Assembly: GCA_017623295.1 (NCBI GenBank)
Contig: JAGAPK010000028.1
Location: 28,671 to 92,670 of the forward strand
Direction of reading: 5' to 3'
DNA from: Lachnospiraceae bacterium
GTDB taxonomy: Bacteria; Bacillota; Clostridia; Lachnospirales; Lachnospiraceae
Length of the DNA: 64,000 nt
Shown: positions 45,018 to 53,379 of the stretch, piece by piece
How the letters are laid out: the number at the start of each line of letters is the position of its first letter
Numbering within the stretch: the first letter of the stretch is position 1
Position numbers and translations under genes: made by a program
Notes under the pieces: generated by a model
What the model saw: only the letters and a program-made list of their open reading frames with translations
The model's database searches: none
Told to the model about the DNA's origin: nothing

Positions 45018-45799
45018 TAAATGATTATAAATTATCTCCAGAAGCAATGGTCATGGTTGCAGGAAGTAGTATTGGTACACAAAGAAAATACTACGAAAAT
45101 GGATTCTGGTATAAACAGAATAATGTTGGATATGAGGGGACGACTGAGTATCTGGCTTCCAAAGTGCTTTCCTGTTCTAATATACAGGAATATGTAGAAT
45201 ATGAGCCATGTAAGATTAATGGTAAAGATGGCTGTCGTTCAGCTAATTTTTTATCGGAGCAGGAATCCTTTATTAGTTTACAAAGGTTATATGATACTTA
45301 TCATGGAGGACAGCTATCAGAAAGAATAAGGATGATAGATGGCATTAAGGACAGAATTGGATTTGTTGTTAGCTTTGTGATTGATGTTACTGGACTGGAT
45401 ATTAGAGAACAATTGGGCAAAATTGCGACTTTAGATATGTTGCTATTAAATACGGATAGGCATTTTAATAATATTGGTATTGTAGCTGATATTGCAAAGA
45501 ATATATACAAAAATGCGCCTGTGTTTGATAATGGCAATGCTTTATTGAGTAATATAGGGGAGTTCCCTTTCGACATTAGTATAACAGATAATATTGATAA
45601 CGTAATAGGACAGCCATTTTCAGTTAATCTTGAGAGACAAGCAATGGAATTAGGCTATGGTTTAAAGGTGAATTATAAAGAACTTTATAAGAGATTGGAA
45701 AGGGAACCTGATTCTAGAGGACTTGAAACATTACGGATTCAACTAGATAAATATGAGCCTTTAATCAAAGACAACACATTGCTGATACAGAATAGATGA
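45005..45799 (+). CDS. HipA-like (CtkA-type) serine/threonine kinase
   Basis: A 264-residue protein with the C-terminal kinase core of the HipA/CtkA family, which phosphorylates proteins such as aminoacyl-tRNA synthetases and can act as a toxin. The catalytic loop is LNTDRHFNNIGIV with Asp151 and Asn156, and the metal-binding Asp is Asp175 in PVFDNGNALL. An N-terminal glycine-containing loop (VAGSSIGTQRKYY) may bind ATP. It is missing the HipA N-terminal subdomain and the usual hipB antitoxin gene. ATG 45005 follows GGGAGG at 8 bases and overlaps the small partner gene. The region is visibly AT-rich, suggesting horizontal gain. No terminator is clear. Confidence 0.75.
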   Translation: MEKVINDYKLSPEAMVMVAGSSIGTQRKYYENGFWYKQNNVGYEGTTEYLASKVLSCSNIQEYVEYEPCKINGKDGCRSANFLSEQESFISLQRLYDTYHGGQLSERIRMIDGIKDRIGFVVSFVIDVTGLDIREQLGKIATLDMLLLNTDRHFNNIGIVADIAKNIYKNAPVFDNGNALLSNIGEFPFDISITDNIDNVIGQPFSVNLERQAMELGYGLKVNYKELYKRLEREPDSRGLETLRIQLDKYEPLIKDNTLLIQNR

Positions 45800-45921
45800 A
45801 TTTTAATGCAAGGTGTTTTACACCTAAATTACACCCCAATATAAAAGAATATAAGATGATGTGTGAAAATATATAAAATTATAAAGATATGCAATTATTT
45901 TAATTTTCGACAAAAAAGAGG

Positions 45922-45950
45922 TTTAAAAGCACCTTGAAAAATAGTATATT
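45922..45950 (+). promoter_or_regulatory. Putative promoter of the rnf operon
   Basis: TTTAAA (45922-45927), a 17-base spacer and TATATT (45945-45950). The match is moderate. Transcription would start near 45957, so the inverted repeat at 45968 lies in the early leader. Confidence 0.4.
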
Positions 45951-45967
45951 TATTATGTAGGTTTTTG

Positions 45968-45997
45968 CAAATGAGAATCATTTTTATAACTCATTTG
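45968..45997 (+). promoter_or_regulatory. Perfect 8-bp inverted repeat in the rnf leader
   Basis: CAAATGAG (45968-45975) and CTCATTTG (45990-45997) flank 14 bases (AATCATTTTTATAA). The left half reads as ATGAGAATCAT, which resembles a Fur-type box. It may be an operator or a leader hairpin. Confidence 0.5.
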
Positions 45998-46023
45998 ATT
46001 TTATAAAGAAAGAGGGGCAACGA

Positions 46024-47340
46024 ATGGCAAAATTAACATTTGTGGGTGGAATTCATCCGTATGATGGAAAAGAACTTTCTAAAGATAAACCCATCAAAGC
46101 GGTACTGCCAAAAGGTGATTTGGTTTATCCATTGTCACAGCATATTGGCGCACCGGCGAAGCCGATTGTAGCAAAAGGAGATCATGTTTTAACAGGGCAG
46201 ATGATTGCTGAGGCGGGAGGCTTTGTATCCGCGCCAATTTATGCAACGGTTTCCGGAACAGTTAAGGCTATTGAACCAAGACGTGTCGTAACTGGTGACA
46301 ACGTTATGAGTATCGTCGTTGAAAATGACGGACTCTATGAAGAAGTGGAATATCCGGCAGTGAAACCGCTTGATGAGATGTCAAAAGAAGAAATTATTGA
46401 GAGGGTAAAAGATGCCGGTGTTGTAGGTATGGGTGGCGCTGGTTTCCCTACTTTTATCAAACTTTCTCCGAAGGAACCGGAGAAAATAGATTATGTTATT
46501 GCAAACTGTGCGGAATGCGAACCCTATTTGACTTCTGACTATCGTAGAATGATTGAGGAACCGGAGAAGCTGGTGGAAGGTCTGAAAGTTTCTTTGAAGC
46601 TGTTTGATAATGCAAGAGGTATTCTGGCAGTAGAAGATAACAAGCCGGATTGTGTTGAAATTTTGAAGAAACTCACGAAGGATGAACCAAGAATTAGTGT
46701 GAAAGCATTGAAGACGAAGTATCCGCAGGGAGCAGAGAGACAGTTGATTTATGCCACAACAGGACGTAAAATCAATTCTTCCATGTTGCCGGCAGATGCA
46801 GGATGTGTTGTAAATAACGTAGATACCATTGTAGCAATTTATCACGCGGTAATTGAAGGAAAACCATTGATGAACCGTATTGTTACAGTAACCGGTGATG
46901 CGATTGAAGATCCAAGAAACTTCATTGTCAGAATTGGTACAAATTATCATGAATTGATTGAAGAAGCAGGTGGCTTTAAGAAAGACCCTGTGAAAATTAT
47001 TTCCGGTGGTCCAATGATGGGATTTGGCATTTTCGATTTGGATGTACCGACAACTAAGACTGCTTCTGCACTTCTTTGTTTAACAGAAGATGATGTTTCC
47101 AAAATGGAACCAAGTGCCTGCATTAACTGTGGACGCTGTGTAGAAGTGTGCCCGGGACGTGTTGTGCCGCGCCTGCTGGCAGATTATGCGGAGAATTACA
47201 ATGAAGAAGCATTCCTTGCACATGATGGTATGGAATGTTGCGAATGTGGCTGCTGTAGCTATGTATGTCCGGCAAAAAGACCGTTAACCCAGACAATTAA
47301 GTCCATGCGTAAAATGCAGCTTGCAAAGAAGAAAAAGTAG
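46024..47340 (+). CDS. rnfC: Rnf complex subunit RnfC
   Basis: NADH-interacting peripheral subunit of the ferredoxin:NAD+ oxidoreductase Rnf. Order: an N-terminal RnfC barrel-sandwich domain, the Complex I 51-kDa-like NADH/FMN site GMGGAGFPTFIKL (about 140), an SLBB-like domain, then two 4Fe-4S motifs CINCGRCVEVCP and CCECGCCSYVCP near 360-415. At 438 residues it matches clostridial RnfC, shorter than the proteobacterial form with its repeats. It is the first gene of the operon. AAGAGGGG lies 8 bases before the ATG, and the leader contains a perfect inverted repeat. Confidence 0.96.
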   Translation: MAKLTFVGGIHPYDGKELSKDKPIKAVLPKGDLVYPLSQHIGAPAKPIVAKGDHVLTGQMIAEAGGFVSAPIYATVSGTVKAIEPRRVVTGDNVMSIVVENDGLYEEVEYPAVKPLDEMSKEEIIERVKDAGVVGMGGAGFPTFIKLSPKEPEKIDYVIANCAECEPYLTSDYRRMIEEPEKLVEGLKVSLKLFDNARGILAVEDNKPDCVEILKKLTKDEPRISVKALKTKYPQGAERQLIYATTGRKINSSMLPADAGCVVNNVDTIVAIYHAVIEGKPLMNRIVTVTGDAIEDPRNFIVRIGTNYHELIEEAGGFKKDPVKIISGGPMMGFGIFDLDVPTTKTASALLCLTEDDVSKMEPSACINCGRCVEVCPGRVVPRLLADYAENYNEEAFLAHDGMECCECGCCSYVCPAKRPLTQTIKSMRKMQLAKKKK

Positions 47341-47352
47341 GAGGTAAGCAGG

Positions 47353-48285
47353 ATGAGTGATTTGATGAAAGTATCATCCAATCCCCATATTAGATCGAAG
47401 GCATCTACAAGCAGTATTATGCTGGCAGTTGTGATTGCATTACTTCCGGCTGCGGGATTTGGTATTTATAACTTTGGACTGGATGCACTTATTTTGATTG
47501 TGGTAACAGTTCTAACAACCGTTTTAACAGAATATATTTTTGAAAAACTGATGGGAAAGAAAGTTACAATCGGAGATTATTCAGCCGTTGTAACAGGTCT
47601 TTTACTGGCACTTAATTTGCCGCCAAAAGCACCCTGGTGGATTGGGGTTGTCGGTGGTGTATTTGCCATTTTAGTAGTGAAGATGTTATTTGGAGGATTG
47701 GGACAGAACTTTATGAACCCGGCACTTGGTGCAAGATGTTTCCTTCTTATTTCCTTTACATCGATTATGACGAATTTTGATTGTGATGCATATACCGGAG
47801 CAACTCCGCTTGCAGCATTAAAGGCTGGTGAATCCGTTAATATTTTCAATATGGTGGTTGGTAAAACAGCCGGAACCATAGGTGAAACTTCTATGATTGC
47901 AATTGTTATCGGTGCATGTTTCCTGATTTTGACAGGTGTAATTGACCTTCGTATTCCGGGAAGTTACATAGTAAGTTTTGTAATATTCATCAGCATTTTT
48001 GGCGGACATGGATTGGATTTCTCCTTTATTTCCGCACATCTTGCAGGTGGTGGTCTTATGCTCGGTGCTTTCTTCATGGCAACGGACTATGTCACAAGAC
48101 CGATTACCATGAAAGGACAGTATGTATATGGCATTTTACTTGGTATTTTAACCGGTATTTTCCGTATTTTTGGCGCATCAGCAGAGGGTGTTTCTTATGC
48201 AATTATTATCGGCAACCTTTTAGTGCCGTTAATTGAGAAAGCAACTCTTCCAAAAGCATTTGGGAAAGGAGGAGCAAAAGCATGA
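47353..48285 (+). CDS. rnfD: Rnf complex subunit RnfD
   Basis: Membrane subunit that carries a covalently bound FMN, part of the ion-pumping path. The 310-residue protein has about 9-10 membrane segments. The flavinylation motif is DAYTGATPLA with FMN expected on Thr151 (D-x-x-S/T-G-A-T). It starts after GGAGGTAAGCAGG and its stop overlaps rnfG by four bases (ATGA). The flavin transferase ApbE gene lies at the far end of the operon in the opposite direction. Belongs to the NqrB/RnfD family. Confidence 0.96.
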   Translation: MSDLMKVSSNPHIRSKASTSSIMLAVVIALLPAAGFGIYNFGLDALILIVVTVLTTVLTEYIFEKLMGKKVTIGDYSAVVTGLLLALNLPPKAPWWIGVVGGVFAILVVKMLFGGLGQNFMNPALGARCFLLISFTSIMTNFDCDAYTGATPLAALKAGESVNIFNMVVGKTAGTIGETSMIAIVIGACFLILTGVIDLRIPGSYIVSFVIFISIFGGHGLDFSFISAHLAGGGLMLGAFFMATDYVTRPITMKGQYVYGILLGILTGIFRIFGASAEGVSYAIIIGNLLVPLIEKATLPKAFGKGGAKA

Positions 48286-48968
48286 GTCAAGACATCAAGA
48301 AGGACGAAATGAAAGAAGAAATTAAAAAAGGCGAAGTAGTAGGAAAGAAAAATTCAGATATCAGCGGAATGATGAAAGATACCGGAATTTTGCTTGCGAT
48401 TACTTTAATTGCGGGACTTTTGCTTGGTCTGGTATACCAGATTACGAAAGAGCCTATTGCAGTACAGCAGGAGAAGGCAAAACAGGAAGCTTGTCAGGAT
48501 GTTTTCGCAGATGCCACATCCTTTAGCAACGTAGACGTGGTAGAACCGGATGAACAGGCATGGACAGAAGCTGGCTATGCAGAAGAAACCATTGATGAGG
48601 TTATGGCGGCACAGAATGATGCTGGTGAAATCATTGGTTATGTTATTACCGTAACTACGAAAGAAGGTTACTCAGGAGATATCCGTTTTACAGTTGGTAT
48701 TCAGAATGATGGAACTGTAAATGGTATTTCGCTTTTGGAAATTGCAGAAACAGCAGGTCTTGGTATGCGGGCAGAAGAGGTGTTGAAACCTCAGTTTACT
48801 GACAAAACAGTAGAAAAATTTGAATATACAAAATCCGGAGCAACGTCTGATTATCAGATAGATGCCATTTCCGGAGCAACGATTACAACCAATGCAGTAA
48901 CCAATGGTGTAAACGCTGGCTTATACTATTTCCAGACAGAACTGAAGGGAGGTAGTACAAATGAATAG
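48282..48968 (+). CDS. rnfG: Rnf complex subunit RnfG
   Basis: FMN-binding subunit with one membrane helix. A cytoplasmic, charged N-terminus (about 1-35) precedes the helix GILLAITLIAGLLLGLVYQI, and the FMN-binding domain lies outside. FMN attaches to Thr200 in DAISGATITTNAV, which matches the ApbE recognition pattern. The soluble N-terminal extension is longer than in many RnfG proteins (NqrC family), with a lysine-rich stretch. Overlaps rnfD at the start (ATGA) and rnfE at the end (8 bases). Confidence 0.95.
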   Translation: MSQDIKKDEMKEEIKKGEVVGKKNSDISGMMKDTGILLAITLIAGLLLGLVYQITKEPIAVQQEKAKQEACQDVFADATSFSNVDVVEPDEQAWTEAGYAEETIDEVMAAQNDAGEIIGYVITVTTKEGYSGDIRFTVGIQNDGTVNGISLLEIAETAGLGMRAEEVLKPQFTDKTVEKFEYTKSGATSDYQIDAISGATITTNAVTNGVNAGLYYFQTELKGGSTNE

Positions 48969-49695
48969 TGTGAAAGAACGTCTTGTAAACGGACTTATTA
49001 AAGAAAATCCAACCTTTGTTCTGATGCTTGGTATGTGTCCGACATTGGCGGTTACTACTTCAGCCATCAATGGTCTTGGTATGGGACTGACAACAATGGT
49101 GGTACTGGCACTTAGTAATGCATTTATTTCTTTGCTTCGAAACATTATTCCGGGCAAAGTCAGAATTCCGGCCTTTATTGTCATTATTGCATCTTTTGTA
49201 ACGATTGTGGAATTGTTGCTTGAAGGCTTTATTCCGACTTTATATGATGCACTGGGAATTTATATTCCGCTTATTGTTGTTAACTGTATTATTCTTGGTC
49301 GTGCAGAGGCATATGCATCTAAGAATCCGGTAATTCCATCTTTGTTTGATGGTGTTGGTATGGGACTTGGTTTCTCTTTTGCACTTACCTGCATAGGTGC
49401 AGTCAGAGAATTGATTGGTGCAGGTACATTATTTGGCATTCATGTAATGCCGGATAGCTATGTTCCATGTAGTATTTTTATTATGGCACCGGGTGCATTC
49501 TTTGTATTAGCTAGCTTAACGGCAATCCAGAATAAAATTAAGATTGCGGGAGAGAAGAAGGGCAAGGATATGTCTAAGATTCAGTCCGGTTGTGGCAGTG
49601 ATTGTATGAACTGTTCTGATATGGGATGCAAAAATCGTTTCTATGACGAAAAGGCACAGGATAAAAAGGGAGAGGAGGAAAAGACAAATGATTAA
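48961..49695 (+). CDS. rnfE: Rnf complex subunit RnfE with Cys-rich C-terminal tail
   Basis: Polytopic membrane subunit of the NqrD/RnfE family, with six predicted helices and the family stretch GFIPTLYDALGIYIPLIVVN CI. The last 35 residues are unusual: Cys211, Cys215, Cys218 and Cys223 (CGSDCMNCSDMGC) and then a charged end, on the cytoplasmic side if topology is normal. Core RnfE proteins (about 200-230 residues) end without this. The four cysteines could bind a metal or Fe-S cluster. Overlaps rnfG and rnfA by 8 bases each. Confidence 0.93.
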   Translation: MNSVKERLVNGLIKENPTFVLMLGMCPTLAVTTSAINGLGMGLTTMVVLALSNAFISLLRNIIPGKVRIPAFIVIIASFVTIVELLLEGFIPTLYDALGIYIPLIVVNCIILGRAEAYASKNPVIPSLFDGVGMGLGFSFALTCIGAVRELIGAGTLFGIHVMPDSYVPCSIFIMAPGAFFVLASLTAIQNKIKIAGEKKGKDMSKIQSGCGSDCMNCSDMGCKNRFYDEKAQDKKGEEEKTND

Positions 49696-50266
49696 AGAGT
49701 TATTGATTATTCTCATTAGTTCCTCTCTGGTAAATAACGTTGTATTAAGCCAGTTCCTTGGTTTATGTCCGTTTCTTGGTGTGTCCAAGAAAACGAGTAC
49801 GGCAAGTGGTATGGGTGTATCGGTAATTTTCGTTATTACGTTGGCATCTGCGGTAGCCGGAGTTATTTATAAATATGTACTCGTTCCATTAGACATTACT
49901 TATTTACAGACGATTGTATTCATTCTCGTTATAGCGGCACTGGTACAGTTTGTGGAAATGTTTTTAAAGAAATTCATGCCATCGCTTTATGAGTCGTTAG
50001 GTGTGTATTTACCACTTATTACAACAAACTGTGCGGTACTTGGTATTGCTTTGACAAACGTGCAGAAGAATTATGGAATCTTGACCGGTGTTGTAAATGG
50101 TTTCGCAACAGCTGTTGGTTTTACGATTTCCATTATTATTCTGGCAGGTATCCGCGAGAAAATGGAATATAATGATATACCGGAATCCTTCAAAGGTATG
50201 CCGATTGTCTTGATTACAGCAGGACTGATGGCGATTGCCTTCTGTGGCTTCTCAGGATTGTTATAG
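49688..50266 (+). CDS. rnfA: Rnf complex subunit RnfA
   Basis: Membrane subunit related to RnfE (NqrE family), with six helices. The two proteins form an inverted-topology pair that holds a 2Fe-2S cluster between them. The opening IKELLIILISSSLVNNVV and NNVVLSQFLGLCPFLGVSKK show the conserved Cys in GLCPFLG; the second half has TTNCAVLGIAL with its Cys. At 192 residues it is normal. ATG 49688 is preceded by GAGGAGG and lies within the last codons of rnfE (8-base overlap). Confidence 0.95.
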   Translation: MIKELLIILISSSLVNNVVLSQFLGLCPFLGVSKKTSTASGMGVSVIFVITLASAVAGVIYKYVLVPLDITYLQTIVFILVIAALVQFVEMFLKKFMPSLYESLGVYLPLITTNCAVLGIALTNVQKNYGILTGVVNGFATAVGFTISIIILAGIREKMEYNDIPESFKGMPIVLITAGLMAIAFCGFSGLL

Positions 50267-50285
50267 AAAGGAGCGGTTATCAGAT

Positions 50286-51077
50286 ATGAATATAACAGGA
50301 ATTTTGATTGCAACATTGATTGTAGGAGTAGTTGGACTTTTTGTAGGTCTGTTCCTTGGTGTTGCAGCAATTAAATTTAAAGTAGAAGTAGATGAAAAAG
50401 AAGAAGCAGTGCTTGAAGTACTGCCGGGAAATAACTGTGGTGGTTGTGGCTATGCCGGATGTTCTAATCTGGCGGCAGCAATTGCCAAGGGTGAGGCTCC
50501 GGTCAATGCCTGTCCTGTCGGTGGCGAAAAAGTTGGTAAGCTGATTGCAGACATTATGGGTGTTGAAGCAGAAGAAAGTGTAAGACAGGTGGCGTTTGTA
50601 CAGTGTCAGGGTGACTGTGACAAAACGAAACTTGACTATGATTATACCGGTATCGAAGATTGCAGAATGCTTTCTTTTGTACCAAATGGCGGACCAAAAG
50701 CCTGTAACTATGGCTGTCTTGGATTCGGTAGCTGTGTGAAGGTTTGTCCTTTTGATGCGATTCATGTTGTCAATGGAGTAGCAGTTGTTGATAAAGAACA
50801 ATGCAAAGCCTGTGGTAAATGCATCGCAGTTTGCCCTAAGAATTTGATTTCGCTCATTCCATATGATGCGAAACATGTAGTGGCATGTAATTCTCAGGAT
50901 AAAGGACCGGATACTATGAAAGCTTGTGAAGTTGGATGTATTGCTTGTCAGTTATGCAAGAAGAACTGTCCGGCAGATGCTATTGTTATTGAGAATTTCA
51001 ATGCAACAATCGATCAGGAAAAATGTACCGGTTGTGGTACATGTAAAGAGAAATGTCCGAAGAAAGCGATTGTGTAG
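50286..51077 (+). CDS. rnfB: Rnf complex subunit RnfB (ferredoxin-accepting, multi-cluster)
   Basis: Receives electrons from reduced ferredoxin. An N-terminal membrane helix (GILIATLIVGVVGLFVGLFL) anchors it. Then come five cysteine clusters: the RnfB-specific NCGGCGYAGC near 55, CNYGCLGFGSCVKVCP, CKACGKCIAVCP, CEVGCIACQLCKKNCP and CTGCGTCKEKCP. At 263 residues it is the clostridial type. The start at 50286 has AAAGGAG 12 bases upstream, a long spacing, but the protein then begins as in relatives. It is the last rnf gene; an aldo/keto reductase gene follows after 53 bases. Confidence 0.95.
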   Translation: MNITGILIATLIVGVVGLFVGLFLGVAAIKFKVEVDEKEEAVLEVLPGNNCGGCGYAGCSNLAAAIAKGEAPVNACPVGGEKVGKLIADIMGVEAEESVRQVAFVQCQGDCDKTKLDYDYTGIEDCRMLSFVPNGGPKACNYGCLGFGSCVKVCPFDAIHVVNGVAVVDKEQCKACGKCIAVCPKNLISLIPYDAKHVVACNSQDKGPDTMKACEVGCIACQLCKKNCPADAIVIENFNATIDQEKCTGCGTCKEKCPKKAIV

Positions 51078-51130
51078 TTTATTCGTGGAATAAAACATAT
51101 GCAATATAGCTTAAGGAGGAAAGAAAAAAC

Positions 51131-52159
51131 ATGGAAACAGTAAGACTTGGTAAAACAGAAATAGTTACAAATAAAAATGGTTTCGGTGCATTACCGATTC
51201 AAAGAATTTCCGATGAAGATGCAGTGTATCTTTTGCATAAAGCTTATGATAATGGAATTACATTTTTTGATACAGCAAGAATGTATACCGATAGTGAACA
51301 CAAAGTTGGTCTTGCTTTTCAAGGGATGCGAGATAAAGTATTTCTGGCGACAAAAACAGGTGCACAGAATGCAGAAGGTTTCTGGAAAGATTTGGAGACC
51401 AGTCTGACGAATTTACAGACGGACTATATTGATATTTATCAGTTCCATAATCCGGCGTTTTGCCCGAAACCGGGTGATGAAAGTGGGCTCTATGATGCGA
51501 TTTTGAAAGCAAAAGAGCAGGGTAAAATTCGTCACATTGGTATTACGAATCATAGACTGGCAGTAGCACATGAAGCGATTGACAGCGGATTATATGAAAC
51601 CTTACAGTTTCCATTCTGTTATCTGGCAACAGAGAAGGACATAGAACTGGTAGAAAAATGTAAACAGGCAGATATGGGCTTTATTGCCATGAAAGCATTA
51701 TCGGGTGGACTGATTACGAATTCAGCTGCGGCATATGCTTATCTTGCACAGTATGATAATGTACTTCCTATCTGGGGCGTACAGAGAGAGAAAGAACTGG
51801 ATGAATTCCTTTCTTATATTGATAATCCTCCTGTTATGAATGAGGAAATTAGTGCATTAATTGAGAAAGACAGAGAAGAACTGCTTGGGGAATTTTGTCG
51901 AGGCTGTGGTTATTGTATGCCTTGTCCGGCAGGTATTGAAATCAATAATTGTGCGAGAATGTCACTTTTACTTCGCCGTTCCCCGTCTGCTTCCCATTTG
52001 AGCAAAGAGGGACAGGAGAAAATGATGAAGATTGAAAACTGTATTCACTGCAATCAATGTAAGAATAAGTGTCCATATGGATTAGATACACCGTCATTAT
52101 TACAGAGAAATCTGGAAGACTATAAGAATGTTTTAGCCGGAAAAGTATCAGTTTCTTAA
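51131..52159 (+). CDS. Aldo/keto reductase with C-terminal 4Fe-4S domain
   Basis: A 342-residue oxidoreductase. Residues about 1-250 are an aldo/keto reductase barrel (FGALPIQRISDEDAVYLLH, FFDTARMYTDSEHKVG with active-site Asp, Tyr and the lysine in FLATKTG). The C-terminal part holds CRGCGYCMPCP (about 257-267) and CIHCNQCKNKCP (about 304-315), a pair of 4Fe-4S-like motifs. Such Fe-S aldo/keto reductases are common in anaerobes; their electron partner is unknown and ferredoxin or NADPH are both possible. It follows the rnf operon and shares a hairpin with apbE, but has its own AAGGAGG ribosome binding site. Confidence 0.9.
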   Translation: METVRLGKTEIVTNKNGFGALPIQRISDEDAVYLLHKAYDNGITFFDTARMYTDSEHKVGLAFQGMRDKVFLATKTGAQNAEGFWKDLETSLTNLQTDYIDIYQFHNPAFCPKPGDESGLYDAILKAKEQGKIRHIGITNHRLAVAHEAIDSGLYETLQFPFCYLATEKDIELVEKCKQADMGFIAMKALSGGLITNSAAAYAYLAQYDNVLPIWGVQREKELDEFLSYIDNPPVMNEEISALIEKDREELLGEFCRGCGYCMPCPAGIEINNCARMSLLLRRSPSASHLSKEGQEKMMKIENCIHCNQCKNKCPYGLDTPSLLQRNLEDYKNVLAGKVSVS

Positions 52160-52196
52160 AAAACAGGCATAGAATCGTTATGGTTCTATGCCTGTT
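52157..52196 (-). terminator. Terminator of apbE, with its stop codon in the loop
   Basis: AACAGGCATAGAA (52162-52174) and TTCTATGCCTGTT (52184-52196) form a perfect 13-bp stem with a 9-base loop. On the minus strand the stem is followed by TTTTTT (52163-52157). The apbE stop codon (52180-52178) lies in the loop. On the plus strand no T-tract follows, so it serves the minus strand best. Confidence 0.85.
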
Positions 52197-53239
52197 GTAT
52201 AATGTAAAGAATAATCATCTGTAATAAAAATCGCTTCTACGCCGTCCAGAGATTCAATCAGTTTCATACCATTTTCAAGTCCAAGCACAAGGCAAGTAGT
52301 TGATAAAGCATCCCCCATTGTAGAAGAATCCGAAAGAATAGTGACACCAAGTAATTCATTTTGTACCGGGTAGCCGGTTTTCGGATCTAATATATGATGA
52401 TAGAGAATGTCATCTTCATAAAAATAGCGTTCGTAGACTCCGGAGGAAACTACGGATTTGTCGGAAACGTATACCGTAGTAATTGGCGTACCTTGCTCAT
52501 CAAATGGCTTTTGTATGCCGAACTGAAAAGGAGTGGCATCCGGTTTAGAGCCAACGGCTAACAGATTGCCGCCCAAGTTAATAATAGCACTTTTCACATT
52601 TTGAGAAATCAGATATTCTTTCATTTGATCTGCAATATAACCTTTGGCAATAAAACCAAGACTAATGGAAGCTTCCGGCTCCGTTAAAGTAACTGTATTA
52701 CCTTCGATAATCAAATTATGATAATCGACATGACTTACGGCCTTTGTAATGGCTTCGGAGTCAGGAATGCGGCTTATAACAGTTTGGGATGTATTGTCAA
52801 CAGATGCAGCTTCAGCTGCGTGAAAATCCCACAATTCACTTACCGTATTAACAGTAAGATCGATTTGCCCATTAGTCAGTTCGCAGTAGGATAAAGCTGT
52901 TTCCAATAAATAAGTTGTTTCGTCAGATACTTCCACACTTTGACCATTGCTGTGATTGATATTCCAGACATCGGAGCCTTCAATGGTAGGACTGAACAGA
53001 TTCTCATATTTTTCTGCTAATGCAAAGCATTCGTCCAGACAGGATTCTTTTTCAGTATCATATATTGTAATGGTAATAACGGTATCAAAATAAAGCCCTG
53101 TTTTGGAAATTGGCGTAGTGGTGGAAGCACAGCCTGTCAAAAGAAGGCTTGCTAGAAGAGTGCTTGTCAGAAACAGTATTGGGCAAAGCAGAGATAGCAG
53201 ATGCCGCATTGAATTTTTTGAATAAAAAATATTGTTCAT
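52178..53239 (-). CDS. apbE: FAD:protein FMN transferase ApbE
   Basis: Attaches FMN covalently to threonine of target proteins, the RnfD and RnfG subunits above. A lipoprotein signal (PILFLTSTLLASLLLTGC, lipobox LTGC) places it outside the membrane, where both flavinylation sites lie. Motifs: GFIAKGYIADQMKEYL (A-K-G-x3-D region), IINLGGNLLAVGSKP and HHILDPKTGYPVQN (the metal and FAD-binding region). At 353 residues it is normal. It is convergent with the aldo/keto reductase and next to rnf, which supports the partnership. Ribosome binding site is AGGAT, about 10 bases before the ATG. Confidence 0.95.
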   Translation of the reverse strand: MNNIFYSKNSMRHLLSLLCPILFLTSTLLASLLLTGCASTTTPISKTGLYFDTVITITIYDTEKESCLDECFALAEKYENLFSPTIEGSDVWNINHSNGQSVEVSDETTYLLETALSYCELTNGQIDLTVNTVSELWDFHAAEAASVDNTSQTVISRIPDSEAITKAVSHVDYHNLIIEGNTVTLTEPEASISLGFIAKGYIADQMKEYLISQNVKSAIINLGGNLLAVGSKPDATPFQFGIQKPFDEQGTPITTVYVSDKSVVSSGVYERYFYEDDILYHHILDPKTGYPVQNELLGVTILSDSSTMGDALSTTCLVLGLENGMKLIESLDGVEAIFITDDYSLHYTTGIEP

Positions 53240-53297
53240 AATCTGGTTATATCCTGTTTGAGTTATCCTTTTGATCTGTTTTCAGATAGAGCGAAAG

Positions 53298-53326
53298 TTG
53301 TCAATTTCGCCGATTCGTGATATATT
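53298..53326 (+). promoter_or_regulatory. Promoter of the GH25-like gene
   Basis: TTGTCA (53298-53303), a 17-base spacer and TATATT (53321-53326) with TG two bases before it. Near-consensus. Confidence 0.65.
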
Positions 53327-53379
53327 ATAACATGCTACATAGTAAGATGTAAGTATTGTATGACAGAATGGAGAAAAGA

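Noticed and set aside
45811-45825. AGGTGT / ACACCT hairpin after the HipA-like gene
   Set aside because: A 6-bp stem without a following T-tract; not called as a terminator.
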